From Boletus sp. NGJ (lineage: Eukaryota > Basidiomycota > Agaricomycetes > Boletales > Boletaceae): DNA of 64,000 nucleotides. The translations under genes were made by a program, and so were the position numbers. Shown piece by piece: positions 20,459 through 35,234 of this stretch (positions are counted from its first letter, which is position 1; the number at the start of each line of letters is the position of its first letter). The stretch lies in contig JAGTXK010000189.1 in assembly GCA_019096195.1 (NCBI GenBank), forward strand, positions 186,001 to 250,000. Direction: 5' to 3'. The notes under the pieces were generated by a model, which was not told the origin of the DNA, ran no database searches, and was given only the letters and a program-made list of their open reading frames with translations.

Positions 20459-21838
20459 CTAAAATGTTACTACAGCGATACTGTCCTTCTTTGCATGGCA
20501 AGATTGCGTCTTTGGCTCCTTGTTCCAGCAGAATCGATCAAGTCCGAGTATCCCAATGTCTACTTCAGAGATGGGTGTCTCAACGGAGTCACCAGTGTAA
20601 GTTTGGGTGCTGCTTTCCGACATCAAAGGTGTAAAATCAGGACTGCAAACCAGACGGGTGGGCTTCTGTCGCAAGCAAGATTTAAGAACTTTCTTTGAAC
20701 TGACGCTGCCGTCGCGAGATTCGTTGTCTTCCGGGGGCAAGGCGGCGGCGCCCTCATCAGTCGTGGTCCGGGGTGACAACCCACCAATGACGAGCCCCTG
20801 GCACGACTGCGATTCTTTGTGGTTCGTCTTTCGGGTAGGATGTGATCCCGTGTCCACCTTTTTCTCGACGACTTGCTGTTGCGAGTGAAACACCTTTGCT
20901 ACGCTTGCGAGTGGAGAGAAACGAAGAAGCGGTAGAGAGCCGCTGGCTTGAAGAGGTTGTGACTCCACAGTCTCAGGGCTTTTCGGGAGATAAAACGGAA
21001 GGAATAAAGGCAGAGGTGGCATAGGAGGCACAGGTTTGCGATTACACTTCAAGGATAGCTGAAACGAGTCTCTTGTGCCCATAAGCGGGGATACTACGAT
21101 AGCATTGGGTGGTAAACTGGAGAGGAACGAGTATTCAACTTGATTGCTGTGGCTGGGACCACCGACTAATCTAATCGAGGAAGGGCTTGCGCGTCTTGCC
21201 ACGTCGGGAACACCACCTCCAGGGTGGGACTCACCGAAATCTCCATAGCGGACATGGAAATCGGTCGAGGAAACTTGTTGCACCGAGCAGAGTGCCTTCA
21301 AGGAGCTGCCACCGCGAGAGGTAGGAATTCGCGAGGGACCAGACGACAATGGCAGGACGAGCTGATCCGCACCGCTAGACCAGGTAGATTTCGTGAGGCG
21401 AGAGCTTGCACTGGACTTCAAGCGCACGGAAGCAGCGTGTGTCGAGCGTGTCGTCGACCCAGCGTGTAGGTGATACCCCCGCCTTCGTTCGCGTCCCCAG
21501 GTGGCTCCGTCTAGCTTTGACGTCAAGTTTGTCTCCCACACGGGAGACCCAAGGCAGCCAACCAAGAGCCCACGATACCGAGCGCCTTTCTTGTCTCGAA
21601 ACCCGAGACTTGAGTTGCGATCAGGTGGGGCGTGAATGGTTCCTATACGACGATGTTTCATGTACACGAGTTTGATGGCGAGAAAGACGCCAACGAGGAA
21701 AAACAAAGAAATGGAAATGACTATCAGTGGAATGTACGTTTTCACTGTGACCGTCGACGTATGCGCAAGAGGAAAAGCAAGAACACGACAGGGTACCATG
21801 AGAAGGAAGAGCACTGGGCAATGGCCGACGAACTTCAT
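20459..21838 (-). CDS. Single-pass membrane protein with long Ser-rich tail, unknown function
   Basis: An uninterrupted 459-codon frame, unusual here where most genes have introns. It starts with a signal-peptide-like hydrophobic run (HCPVLFLLMVPCRVLAFPLA), then a short Thr/Val segment and a strong membrane helix (YIPLIVISISLFFLVGVFLA) followed by basic residues (KHRR). The remaining 390 or so residues are Ser/Pro/Arg-rich with no recognised domain. The likely topology is type I, N-terminus outside. I do not recognise a family. It could be a sensor-like surface protein, but nothing in the sequence proves this. Its start is 160 bp from the divergent ThuA-like gene. Confidence 0.65.
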   Translation of the reverse strand: MKFVGHCPVLFLLMVPCRVLAFPLAHTSTVTVKTYIPLIVISISLFFLVGVFLAIKLVYMKHRRIGTIHAPPDRNSSLGFRDKKGARYRGLLVGCLGSPVWETNLTSKLDGATWGRERRRGYHLHAGSTTRSTHAASVRLKSSASSRLTKSTWSSGADQLVLPLSSGPSRIPTSRGGSSLKALCSVQQVSSTDFHVRYGDFGESHPGGGVPDVARRASPSSIRLVGGPSHSNQVEYSFLSSLPPNAIVVSPLMGTRDSFQLSLKCNRKPVPPMPPLPLFLPFYLPKSPETVESQPLQASGSLPLLRFSPLASVAKVFHSQQQVVEKKVDTGSHPTRKTNHKESQSCQGLVIGGLSPRTTTDEGAAALPPEDNESRDGSVSSKKVLKSCLRQKPTRLVCSPDFTPLMSESSTQTYTGDSVETPISEVDIGILGLDRFCWNKEPKTQSCHAKKDSIAVVTF

Positions 21839-21997
21839 GCTGGAGCCTGAGGGGAACGTCCCAAGTCCAAGTTCGTATTCTTAAACTGAATTCCAAGGTG
21901 ATCACGGGTATCGTCGTGCACGCGTGCACGCTCGGGCCATGTTTCCACAGACCTCGAGACGCCAGCTCTCCCGCGGATACCCCCTCCGCTCCCAACG

Positions 21998-23108
21998 ATG
22001 TCCGCCCGCATTCTTGCCTATTCTGCAACTGCTGGCTACAGACACGAGAGCATAGAGCCGTCCATCGAAGCTTTAAAGGCTACAGCATCCTCAATCAACG
22101 TCGAGTACGATTTCACGGAGGATAAGAGCCAATTCACAGATGAGAATCTGGCAAAGTACGATGCTATCCTGTTCTTGAATAACTCGGGAATAAGTACGTG
22201 GTACACTCAACACCGAGTACTTATTGACCCATCAGCGGTATGCACAGTCCTCGGTGACACAGGAAAGGCTGCTTTGCAAAAGTATTTCAACTTGGGAGGA
22301 AACTTCATTGGTGTTCACTGTGCATCCGATGCACTGCGCGACACGCCATTCTTCAAGAAGCAAATCGGTAAGACCATCCTGCATCTCTGCCGCCATTGCA
22401 TCCCTCACCGGGTGTCTCTCATAGGAGCGTACTTTGACTATCATCCGGATATCCAAGAGTCGGTAAGGGTTGACGCCACAATCGGGGGCAATCCTATCCT
22501 GATCATCCAAACAGGTGGTCGACGTTGTCGACAACACTCACCCAAGCACGAATATGCTCCCCGCACACTGGAAACTGTTGGACGAAATGTAAGAGACGCT
22601 TTGGACACCGTGTACCTCCCTTATCACAGGTACAGGTATAACTTCCAATCGGATCCTCGGGAGGTTGGTGCAAATGTCTTACTTACAGCAGACGAGTCCA
22701 GCTATTCAGGTGAGCTGTCGTCCAGGTGGTCCAAGAGTATCCATTCACTCACCAGAGAATTTCAGATCCCGGTGAAAGAAAATTTGATCATGGGACACCC
22801 CATCCCATAGGCAAGTTTGCTCTGTGCTCATCGCCATTCAATTCTTACAACAATCGCAGCCTGGTATCAAGAACGCGGTGCTGGAGTTGAACCAGGTGGC
22901 ATCGCCGGTCGCAGCTGGTATACCGGCCTCGGACATTGCGTCGAGATTTGGAGTGTCAGTCTGTCTGTCGTACCCTGCGGTTTTCTAGGCTCACCTTCCT
23001 CAGGACGAACTCTTCTTAGGACACGTTTTAGGTGGGATAGCTTGGACGCTCGAGTCAAGAACCACGCGAGCTTTTGACAGTTTTGCCAAAGTCGGAAATC
23101 CACCTTGA
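21998..23108 (+). CDS. ThuA-like domain protein (glutamine-amidotransferase fold)
   Basis: Matches the ThuA-like family, which has a class I glutamine-amidotransferase-like fold and is linked in bacteria to sugar metabolism; the fungal role is unknown. Seen are the start MSARILAYSATAGYRHESIE, NLAKYDAILFLNNSG, then after an intron GDTGKAALQKYFNLGGNFIG and VHCASDALRDTPFFKKQIG. Later exons give AYFDYHPDIQES, YNFQSDPREVGANVLLTADE, then AWYQERGAG, GRSWYTGLGH and, last, LGHVLGGIAWTLESRTTRAF to the stop at 23108. About five short introns are needed. No catalytic Cys-His pair is obvious, as in most of this family. No signal peptide, so probably cytosolic. Confidence 0.85.
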
Positions 23109-23248
23109 ACGAGTGTGGATAAGCGGGTGATATATTAACAATGTGTAGGTCTGTGTACAATGTGACAATGTATTTAAATAACGGCAAAGATGGTGAACGT
23201 TGGTAAGGTATGGGTATATGGGATACCATGATCAAAGTGTCCGCTGAA

Positions 23249-25091
23249 TCATTGCGGCCTGCATTCGGGTTCACCACCCATCCCGTGATCATCATAATTG
23301 TCCTCATCTTCATCCTCCCAGTCATCCTCGTCACCTTCTCCGAACTGCGAGGCAAAGCCTTCATCAAAGAAATCCGAACTAGCCGGAAAATACCGTGCAC
23401 GCACGTCCTCAAGCTCAGCTTCTTCGAAACGAACCTCATCGATAATCTCCGGTGCAGGTTCAATGTTCGCCTTCTTTGGAGGAAGGAGTTTTGCAAGTGC
23501 CTACGAGTAAATCTCAATGACTATTGGTCTTTGAGGAATGTTCATAAACTTACTGCTTGGTCAACGCTTCTCAGCCATTCCGTATTTGGCATCTCAATCT
23601 CAAGCACGAGGTACAGATCTCCCTTTTGGTCAGGATTCTTGAACGTGGGCATACCCTCACCGCGCAACTTGATGGTTTGACCAGGTGTCATGATCTTGCC
23701 GGGTGGACTCGAGACACTGACACCCCGACCATCTAGGTGAGTAATTAAGATACGAGAGAAGCCCAAAAGTGCCTCGGATAGCGTGATCTTGATATTTGCA
23801 AGTAAATCACTTCCGGATCGTTCAAAGGAATCGTGTTGCGACGTTTTCAGGCGGAAGATCACATCTCCAGGCGGAATATTGGGCTTTACTTGATGGTCAG
23901 TCATCGCCCATGCGCCATTTGAGATGGCTTACTTCCTGGTCACCAGCACCTGCTAGTACAATACGATAACCATCTGGCATCCCCTTCTCGATAAAGATCT
24001 CTTGCCGTGTCTTCTCCTTGACGGTTTTTTTCACCTTTGCACTTTTTACACCTGTACTTCCGTAAGTTCCCGTCGCCTCTAACAAGCACGATGCCTACCG
24101 ATCCTTCTCGCGAAGCTTGCTCCCCTCGCCATTGCATTCAGAACATTTGACACGCATCGTCCCAAACCTGGACGGAGCAACCTGGGTCTGCGTGAAAGTC
24201 CATCCTTTGCCCTCGCATGGTGTACACTCTTTGGGTTTCGCATTTCCTCTGGCTCCCGACCTGGCAACGTGTTATGAACAAGAGTGACCTCCTGCACAAT
24301 GGATATACTTACCCATTGCATGTTCCACAAATGACCTCTTTTTCCATGTTAATTTTGACCGACTTGCCATTATAGAGGTCTTCGAGCGTAACCTGATAAG
24401 GAATTTCGGTATCTTCCCCTTTGCCAGTGCGTCTACGTGTGCCTGGTCCTCCAGCAAAATCAAAGAATGTTGCTCCACCACCAAAGAACTGAGCGAACAT
24501 GTCGGCAGCATCAGGCGGCATACCACCGTTACGTCCGCCTGGGCCGGCAAAACCATCCATACCCTCTCTATCGTAAATCTCTCTTGAATTCGGATCGCTT
24601 AGAATTTCGTAGCTAGTTCGCGCCACTGATTAAAAAAAATGGAGGCATAAAGAACGACGAGATATACGAACGCCGCGGCCATCTCCTGGAAATTTTGTGC
24701 TGCACGTGGGTCATTGGGGTTCTATGCGAATGGATAAATTCATGTCTACATCCAAGCCAATACCAATACCAACCTTGTCCTGTTTGAACAGATGAACTCA
24801 GTAGTAGTCGCAGAGAGTTCACACGACGTACAGGATGATGTTCCTTTGCCTAGAGAGTGCTGTCAGATCACGTATCATTCTGACATTCATGGGGCTACGC
24901 ACTTTTTTCCGATAGGCTTTTTTGATGTCATCTAGCAGGGAACAATGAGAACAGCACTTGGTCAAGCCAGACGTGGCACTGACTTTCGGAGGCACTTGCA
25001 GGGACACCCAGCAATTCGTAAAGCTCGGTTTCGACGGGCACTGGCGTCAGTGTTGGATAGAGACAAAGGGGACGAGAGGTGGACACTTACT
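23249..25091 (-). CDS. Type I DnaJ (Hsp40) co-chaperone, Xdj1/Ydj1-like
   Basis: Hsp70 co-chaperone. The J domain (ELYELLGVPASASE, DIKKAYRKKAKEHHP|DK, MAAAYEILSDPNSREIYDRE) is followed by a Gly/Phe region, a zinc domain with four CxxC repeats (CGTCNG, CTPCEGKG, CSECNGEG, CKKCKG) and the substrate-binding domain (QEIFIEKGMPDG, PNIPPGDVIFRLKT, LRGEGMPTFKNPDQKGDLYL). The C-terminus is acidic and ends CRPQ, a possible CaaX prenylation site. Two odd points: the start codon appears split, A at 25091 and TG at 25039-25040, by a 50-nt intron (gtaagt..gccag), giving MPVETE. The J domain is cut into tiny exons, including a 6-nt one (24774-24779, Asp-Lys of HPDK). No other in-frame ATG is available. It is divergent from RCM1. 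Confidence 0.88.
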
Positions 25092-25482
25092 GTCGTCGAC
25101 GGGAGAAAGAGAACGGCCAGGCTGGTACGCGTATTTAGCAAGACGTGGGTCTCGGCAAGACGCCGGAGTTTAAAGCAACTCGTGTAAAACCTCCAAGGAA
25201 CTTTCAATCCTCGCCTCGGTGCATATTACCTCTTCCCCACCAAGAGCCAAAACCTCGTCGTTCTGGTGAGTCGACGTCCTCGATAGCGAGAACCATGATG
25301 TCCATATTATCTACATTGTCCGACCAGCCTTTGTGCCGGATTTGACGAGAGTTCAATCTGAGTCCTCTCCGCTGTACAACATCGACGCTAACGTCTTGTC
25401 TCGACAGTATCTGCTTTTTCGCTATACACCGTACTTTTGCAGAGGCTAATGCCCATTGTATCCGGTAGAATACCCGTATGCA
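25092..25482. promoter_or_regulatory. Divergent intergenic region, DnaJ / RCM1
   Basis: Holds both promoters and, at its left end, the 5' untranslated part of the DnaJ transcript whose last base is the A of the split start codon. I see no distinct motif beyond that. Confidence 0.4.
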
Positions 25483-27318
25483 ATGAACTTTTACTTTGAA
25501 GCTTCCAAAGTCCTCGAACGTCTTGATGCAAAACAAGGGTCCATCAAAGGCTTACTGTCCACTCTGCCCGCGAAAAATAGAACCAGGACTGCTGCCCTCG
25601 TCATCGAGACGCTGAAATGTAAGCCCAGGTGGAAGGTCGTGTAGGTCGTTGAAAAAAAAAAACCCCCCGTTTACAACAGACAAGGCAATCCTTTCGGATG
25701 TGATTACGGCTTCCAAACTTCTCACTGAAGAAAAGAAAATCACATCGTTGAACTTGGCACTGGTCCTCGTCCATGATGTCCTTTTGTCTGGTGGTATACA
25801 AGCAGGGGATGGCCCAGTAAAGCAGGCGGTCCTGCGACATAAGACACGTCTCCGGAGCGAATTGCAGCGCATCAAGGTCAAGCGTGGCGTAAAATCTGTT
25901 CAGGAATTGGCGCACCCCGGTGACGAAAGAGCAGGTAGGCGCCTTGTATGTGCATCAACATTTGAAGCATCGATGAACTCGGACTAGCCCGCATTCCACG
26001 TTATGTCCGAGTGAATACTCTCCTTTGGACGACGGACGAAGCTATTCGCTATTACCAAAAGGAAGGGTTTCAAATGTCGGACCCATTTTCTTCAGAGTCT
26101 GTTTTCCGTTTCCAGTTTTGCCTCTATCGCCTCTTTGCTCATCTACTCTCAGGAACTCCTTCTCTCGAGACCAGCACGTCCCTGATCTCTTGCTTTTCAA
26201 TCCCAACAGGCAATTCCATAACGATGTCCACTACAAGACGGGAAAAATTATCTTGCAAGATAAGGCTTCCTGCTTCTCGGCAGTCGTGCTCGCCCCTCCG
26301 AGCAACGAACATGCTGTAGTTATCGACGCAACGGCTGCCCCGGGCAACAAGACATCACATCTGAGTGCCCGGATGGGCGGCAAGGGAAAGGTAATGCTAC
26401 TTGATCATCTCTTCAGCCAATTGCTCACGTCGCCTCTGGACGTAGCTCTACGCCTTTGAAAGAGACAAGAGGCGCTTCTCTACGCTCAAGACCATGCTCG
26501 CCAAGGCTTCCTGCAAGAACGTAGAGGCAATCAACATCGATTTTCTCAACGTTGATCCCTCGGATCCACGGTATGCCAATGCTACACACATGTCAGTTAT
26601 TGCGCCGCTCGATGGTCCGTTCGCTTACCTTGTGCAGTCTGCTCGATCCGTCCTGCAGCGGATCTGGCATCGTCAACAGACTAGACCACCTCCTTGAAAG
26701 TGGTAGGCCATTGGATAACGTCCCTCGTGCGATTCTGAGTTCTCTGTAGAGCATGAGGAGGATGAAGAGCGGGTAGAGCGATTGAACAAACTCGCGACCT
26801 TCCAGCTCAAGATAATCAAACACGCTATGAAATGTCGGTATAGGCAGTCTTCACACGCGAAAGGGTTCAGCAGACTGATTCCCATTAATTGCAGTCCCAC
26901 GTGTTCGGAGAATCGTATATTCGACATGTAGCATACATGCCATCGAGAACGAGGGCGTCGTGTGCGAAGTATTGAGATCGGAGGAGGCCAGCAGACGCAA
27001 CTTCAAGCTTGCTCCTCCTGAGGAGGTGCTCCCAAGCTGGCATCGCCGAGGACTGCCAGATGAATTAGAGACGCCAGGTGGGAACGACAAACCTACTTCC
27101 TACATTTTCTTACACTTGGATCAACAGAGCATGCTTCGTCACTTGTCCGCTGTTCACCGAGTGAAGATGCAACAAATGGCTTCTTCGTTTCGTGTTTTGT
27201 CAGTGTTGACGGAGCTCACGTTACGCATTCCGACGGCAACGTCATAACGAAGAAACGAAAAAGGGACGAACAGAGTTTCAGAAAAACGCAAAAAGCTAGA
27301 CTAACAGTGATCGATTGA
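25483..27318 (+). CDS. RCM1: 25S/28S rRNA m5C methyltransferase Rcm1/NSUN5
   Basis: SAM-dependent cytosine-5 methyltransferase acting on large-subunit rRNA in the nucleolus. The first exon starts MNFYFEASKVLERLDAKQGS, the conserved family opening. Motif I is AVVIDATAAPGNKTSHLSA (about 26313-26370), followed by LYAFERDKRRFSTLKTML. The catalytic-loop motif LLDPSCSGSGIV lies near 26640-26670, and the second conserved cysteine is in YSTCSI near 26920. The C-terminus DATNGFFVSCF and a basic tail end at the stop at 27318. Around seven short introns are needed, for instance ETP|EHASSLVRCSPSED. Both family cysteines and the full length are present. Confidence 0.92.
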
Positions 27319-27582
27319 CTCATGATCGCCGACACTAGCAACGATGGACACGGATGGCTGGGATTGAAGCTAGGTAAAACAGGGCTACCGTCAATGAATC
27401 AATGATCACATCTTTCTGTATGATCCCTAAAGAACTTCTGTGGTCAGCTGCAGTGAGTACAGACCCTGCGATCTTGGGGGGGGCTAGGAGCTTAGTGAGG
27501 AACGTCCGAGGCCATCAGGATGAAGAGTCGGGAAGACGGTGGATAGAGTCATACAGGGATTACCACGAGAATGGCGAAGAAA

Positions 27583-29395
27583 CTAGTGTGTCGGGGTACT
27601 GATTTGTTGTTGAGCGTATTGTTGTTGATAGTATTGGGCATAACTAGCGGAGTAGTCGGATTGTTGGCTATAAGTGGCTGAAGGGTAACCACCTGCAGGC
27701 CACTGCTGCGCTCCATAACCACTACTGTAAGGTTGAGGAGGACGGTAGCCTGGGTTTTGATGCTGATTTGACTGCCACATCTCGGGCCGGCGCCACGGAG
27801 GAATGTTGGAACCGCCAGCTGTGATGTCGTGGCCCGCTCCAGTGCTACCCCACGGACCCCTTCCGCCATCTCCACCAGGTCCCTTTCCTCCTTCCCCAAG
27901 TTCAGCCATCAAACTGGCGTACTCGGAGTCGAAGCCTCCTTTGGACAGGGCGCCCGGAGGGCCGGGAGGGGGGGGAGGCGCATTCGGATCCCTGTTAACT
28001 TGACAGTCACGTGCCATGTGGCCGGCGCTACCGCACACACGACAGATGATATTAGCAGTGAAGTTGCGCTGTTCTGGGCAATCATATTTACGATGACCAA
28101 GGCCACCGCAATTTTGACAGATTTGATTTTCGTCATCACGAAGGGTACCATTCAAAGCGGCGAGCTCGCGGAGCTGATTGCGTTTGTGATCGTTTTGCCC
28201 TTCTGGGGTGGACGCCGCCTACAACGCTTATCAGTCATGAAGACTTCATCGAGGACTGAAAAAACAACTCACCGTCTCGATCACTCTATTGATCATCTTC
28301 ACACAAGCTGCTACCTTATCCTCAGAATCAGCGATGACGAGACAATGCAAGTCTTCTTCAGCATCATCGGCGTACTGATCTGGTCGCGCTTTACCCTCCT
28401 TCACACTGCCTTTGCCACGGATGCTGATCTTAGCACCGCTCTCCCGTTCCATCTTCTTCAATGAGTTACCACGAGGTCCTACCAAAAGTCCGAAGAAATT
28501 GATCTCTGGAAATTCCTTGACGGGTATATACACCTTCTCCGAGGGACGTTGAGAACGCTTCTGTTGATGATACTCAACAGGTGGGCGGAAATTGGGATCG
28601 TTTTTCATGGCGCGATCCACAAGGCGAATACGCTCATCTTCAAGTTTCTTGCGATAACGGACTTCACGGGTGTTCGTGCGGCGTCCATGGCCATCATAAG
28701 TAGGAGGAGGAGAAGGGGACCTAGTAATTCTGGGGTAGGTAGGTGTTATAACAGCGATGGGAAATCATATTACCGTTCTCGTTCAGGTGGGATAAAATCA
28801 TTTAATCTAAGTTTTCGGTTAATTTCTTCGAGGCGTAGATGAATGGCATAATTGTCAAGTTGAGCCTGCGAGACGCCTGCGGCAGAAATCGCTGTCGGCA
28901 GACCAGGAATTTCAGCCTTGACTTCGCCCCAGCGGCTGCGCCGCTTGCGGGAACCATTCGCATCAGCTGTGTAAGAGTAAGAGATCGCGGTGTGTCAAGG
29001 TTAGTATCAGTTAGTAGCTAAAGTGACAAGTGACTAAGTGGACCCTGCTGATCAAGTAGGGAATGGAAGAAAAATCCCACCGACAGCAAGGGAAGAAGAC
29101 ACACGACATTGTAAGCGCCGCTGTTGAAAATTTCTGGACTTACCTGCAGATCCATTCGGAGTCTCCTCTCTCCCTCTTCTCATTTCTGGTTCTTGAGGAG
29201 GCTGACGGGGGTAGGCAGAAGGTGACGGCTGGGCGAGCTGCGGGGGATTGATTTCCTCAACCGGAGCCGGTCCAAAACGGCGGCGGGTTCCAAGCGGAAC
29301 TGAGACGTATGTCAGAACTAGAACCAGAACGACTACTGTCAATCAGACTTACCATCATTAGTCCCAGTGACTTCACGGGTTGCAGGTTTCCACAT
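27583..29395 (-). CDS. MSL5: Branchpoint-binding protein BBP/SF1 (KH domain and two zinc knuckles)
   Basis: Splicing factor that recognises the intron branchpoint in the commitment complex. From ATG 29395: [15 protein letters not shown], then a short Pro-rich exon and the U2AF-interaction motif region ([10 protein letters not shown]). The KH/QUA2 region is [40 protein letters not shown], then [20 protein letters not shown]. Two CCHC zinc knuckles follow ([14 protein letters not shown] and [14 protein letters not shown]), then a Pro/Gly/Tyr/Gln-rich tail, with stop at 27583. The architecture matches fungal BBP completely. It is divergent from SSL2, 213 bp away. Confidence 0.94.
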
Positions 29396-29608
29396 TGCGA
29401 CTGAAATAAATGGACTGGTAATGGGACGCGAGAGACAGAAAGAAAGATGGAAATGAATCTCCGAAGGCCCGTCTTCCCTAATTAAGTACAGACTCCGCTC
29501 AAAATGGACACGGTTACAAATCCCTTGTACCATGCTTTGCAATGACCAACACTTCTTGGACGGTGTCTCGAGGGTCCCGAACGCGGTATACCCTGTCGCG
29601 TCGAGAAG

Positions 29609-32943
<3,335 letters not shown>

Positions 32944-33602
32944 AGGGTGGTATCGATGGTACAGTCATCATGATAGGTGCTATTAGTCCGATCGCGCTAC
33001 CATCCATATACTGTAGCTATCTGATGGAGAATGATGGTCACGTCGTCTCGCGCGCCAGGGCGCAATGTAAGTGTGCCTTGCATTTGGTCCAGGTGCAAGG
33101 CACGTGAAAACCAATCAAACCCCCGAAAGAAAAGGGTGCTCTGAACCACGCGGAATGCGGTTCGAAGAGGGTGTTGCAGCAAACCGACCGGGCCTAGCGC
33201 AGAGTCTGGTCCGAGAACGGGTGGTGACCGGCGATACGCCTCGGTAGCGGAGTGATCAGCGAGGGCGTAAATTGCGCAATTGCTCCACCCAGACGCCCAG
33301 TCTTTTTTTTTTTTTTTTTTTTTTTTATGAGACAGGAGACTGGTGATGCCGACCGGCTGGGAAACGCCGGCATGATGACTTCATGCGGAGATCCAAAAAT
33401 GGTCTGGGCCGCAGCCGACCCCGATCGAACCCGCATTTATGCGGATGTGTGATCCTTGACAAACAAAGATTTCTGGCCCGATGTTCACTTCGGAAGGTCC
33501 CTTTTATATGTTCTCTTGAATTCCCTTTCCTTGACATCCTCCCTCCTCGCGGTCACCCCATACGGATTCCCCTGCAACTTTCCGCTCAGGTGTCTCTCAA
33601 AA
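32944..33602. other. Intergenic region between SSL2 and the bZIP gene
   Basis: No gene recognised. It contains the SSL2 3' end, a run of 24 T (33303-33326) and presumably the promoter of the bZIP gene. A pyrimidine-rich stretch (about 33500-33600) lies immediately before the bZIP ATG. Confidence 0.5.
33303..33326 (+). repeat. Homopolymer T24 tract
   Basis: Uninterrupted T run in the SSL2-bZIP intergenic region. It could be a nucleosome-depleting promoter element or the fixed A-tail of an inserted retrotransposed sequence, but no such sequence is recognisable beside it. Confidence 0.8.
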
Positions 33603-34633
33603 ATGTCTTCCAAGCGTGGACGCAAACGAAACGACAATCTCCCTCCTAACAGAGCCAGAGATGTACAACGAGCGTTTCGTGCACGGAGGGCCGCACATCT
33701 GCAGGTGCGGTGTTTTTACCCTTTCTATTTGCAATTATGCGACCTTTCGTCCGCCAATTTCAGGCTCTGGAGATGCGTGTATCCGAACTGGAGGAGGAGA
33801 ATAACTGTCTGCGAGCAGCACTCAACTTGCCACCAGCTAACCGCCCAGCACTCGGCAAAGGTCCGACAGGAAAAGATAAACCAAAGTCCCTTGATAATGC
33901 TCCGGTTTCGCAATCCACATCCAAAAGCCGCGATTCTTCGCCGATAGGTGACTCTCCGTCCCCAAGGAGATCAGAGTCAACATCACCGTCGGTCATCGGG
34001 GGGACGAGCATGCGCACTCCTCCTATCATCGATGGAAACAACTGGGACGAGGGGTTCATGATGAGCGACCAGCAGTCAACCAGCTCCCATATCCCCCCCA
34101 ACCCTTCTGTAGCATATAACATGCGCCCAGTTGCGCCTTCGACTGTCCCTCAAAAGAGTCCCCAGCAGTTCACCTTCTCCACCCCCCTGCCACCACGTAC
34201 CCTCGTTTCGAACAATGTCCCCAGCCATCCATTGCAGTCGAGCTACGCGCATACCGCGGACAGGCCTATAACAAGCGGTTACAACGACATGAACTACCTC
34301 CTCTGCGACGTACGGGAGACTACTCATTATTCGTATCATTATCAACAGCCTCCCTTTTCAGGGGAGAGTCCCATGTCTTCACATTCACCTCAGCTTTCCG
34401 TACATTCACAACCGCCACACAGTGCGCAACGTCCCAGTATCCAGCAGGCGATGCCATTCCAACAGCGTCGGTCGCATACGGAACCCCAGGCCTTCCGTTC
34501 TCTCGGTAGCGATCTTCATCTCCCTAGTCCTCCTCACAACGTCTCGCGCTTGGCGTCTTCTCCCCCTCCAGCGATCCATGATGTGCGATCGCACTATACC
34601 CCGCACGGGAAGCACGTCAATCCATTACCTTGA
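33603..34633 (+). CDS. bZIP transcription factor (Yap-type basic region)
   Basis: Nuclear DNA-binding factor. Exon 1 (33603 to about 33702) carries a basic region KRGRKRNDNLPPNRARDVQR then AFRARRAAHLQ, similar to the Yap/Pap1 type with N..A..AF..R. After a 60-nt intron the leucine-zipper side begins ALEMRVSELEEENNCLRAAL. A Pro-rich block (LPPANRPALGKGPTGKDKPK) and a roughly 230-residue Ser/Pro/His-rich region follow to the stop at 34633, with no second domain visible. The zipper is short, about three to four heptads. No cysteine-rich redox domain of classic Yap1 is seen, so an oxidative-stress role cannot be assumed. Confidence 0.85.
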
Positions 34634-35234
34634 TCATCGGTCTTCCCCTTTGTTTCCCTTCCCCTTGCTAAGATTGATCCTCATCTTTCCATGGCCGGAC
34701 ATTCCCGTATTTTCAAATCACGTCGACAGAGTGATTAAGACTTTTTGTATCACTATCGTCTGCGTCTCCACGGCTGTATGGTTCCGCTTTATAGTATGTA
34801 CTCTCGACACCTATTTACTCATACGTCTTCTATTAATCGACTTGTTTCGACGTCACATTTCATTGCGTTGACGACGGCAGGTTTACGCTACCGTCGGTAA
34901 TCTCCAGTTGCAGATGACAAAGTATTTAAGGTGGTCTGCTTCGTTCGCACGTGAGTCGGTCGCGATATCGATATCTAATGTTTGCTCCAAAGGGTCCGAG
35001 TCAGCCAGCTGTCACTTGTTGTCACTCGTCTCCCAAGACATCTTGTACTGTATCGTTTGTCCATTTCAATATAGTTCATCCACGGCAACATCTCCGATCC
35101 CATATTATCACGACCGTGACAAGTGAATGCCCGCAGCCCAACGAGCAATGCGCGCGCGTGGACAGTCACATGCATTTGTGTACACGTATAATCGCATAGC
35201 TATCCACAGCAAATGGGGGTATTGTAGGGAGCAG
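34634..35234. other. Convergent intergenic region, bZIP / UNG1
   Basis: 600 bp holding the 3' ends of two convergent genes. No further gene, tRNA or repeat was recognised. Confidence 0.5.

Noticed and set aside
33303-33326. T24 run as the A-tail of a recent retroposed element
   Set aside because: No element body, target duplication or matching sequence is visible beside it, so it is listed only as a homopolymer.
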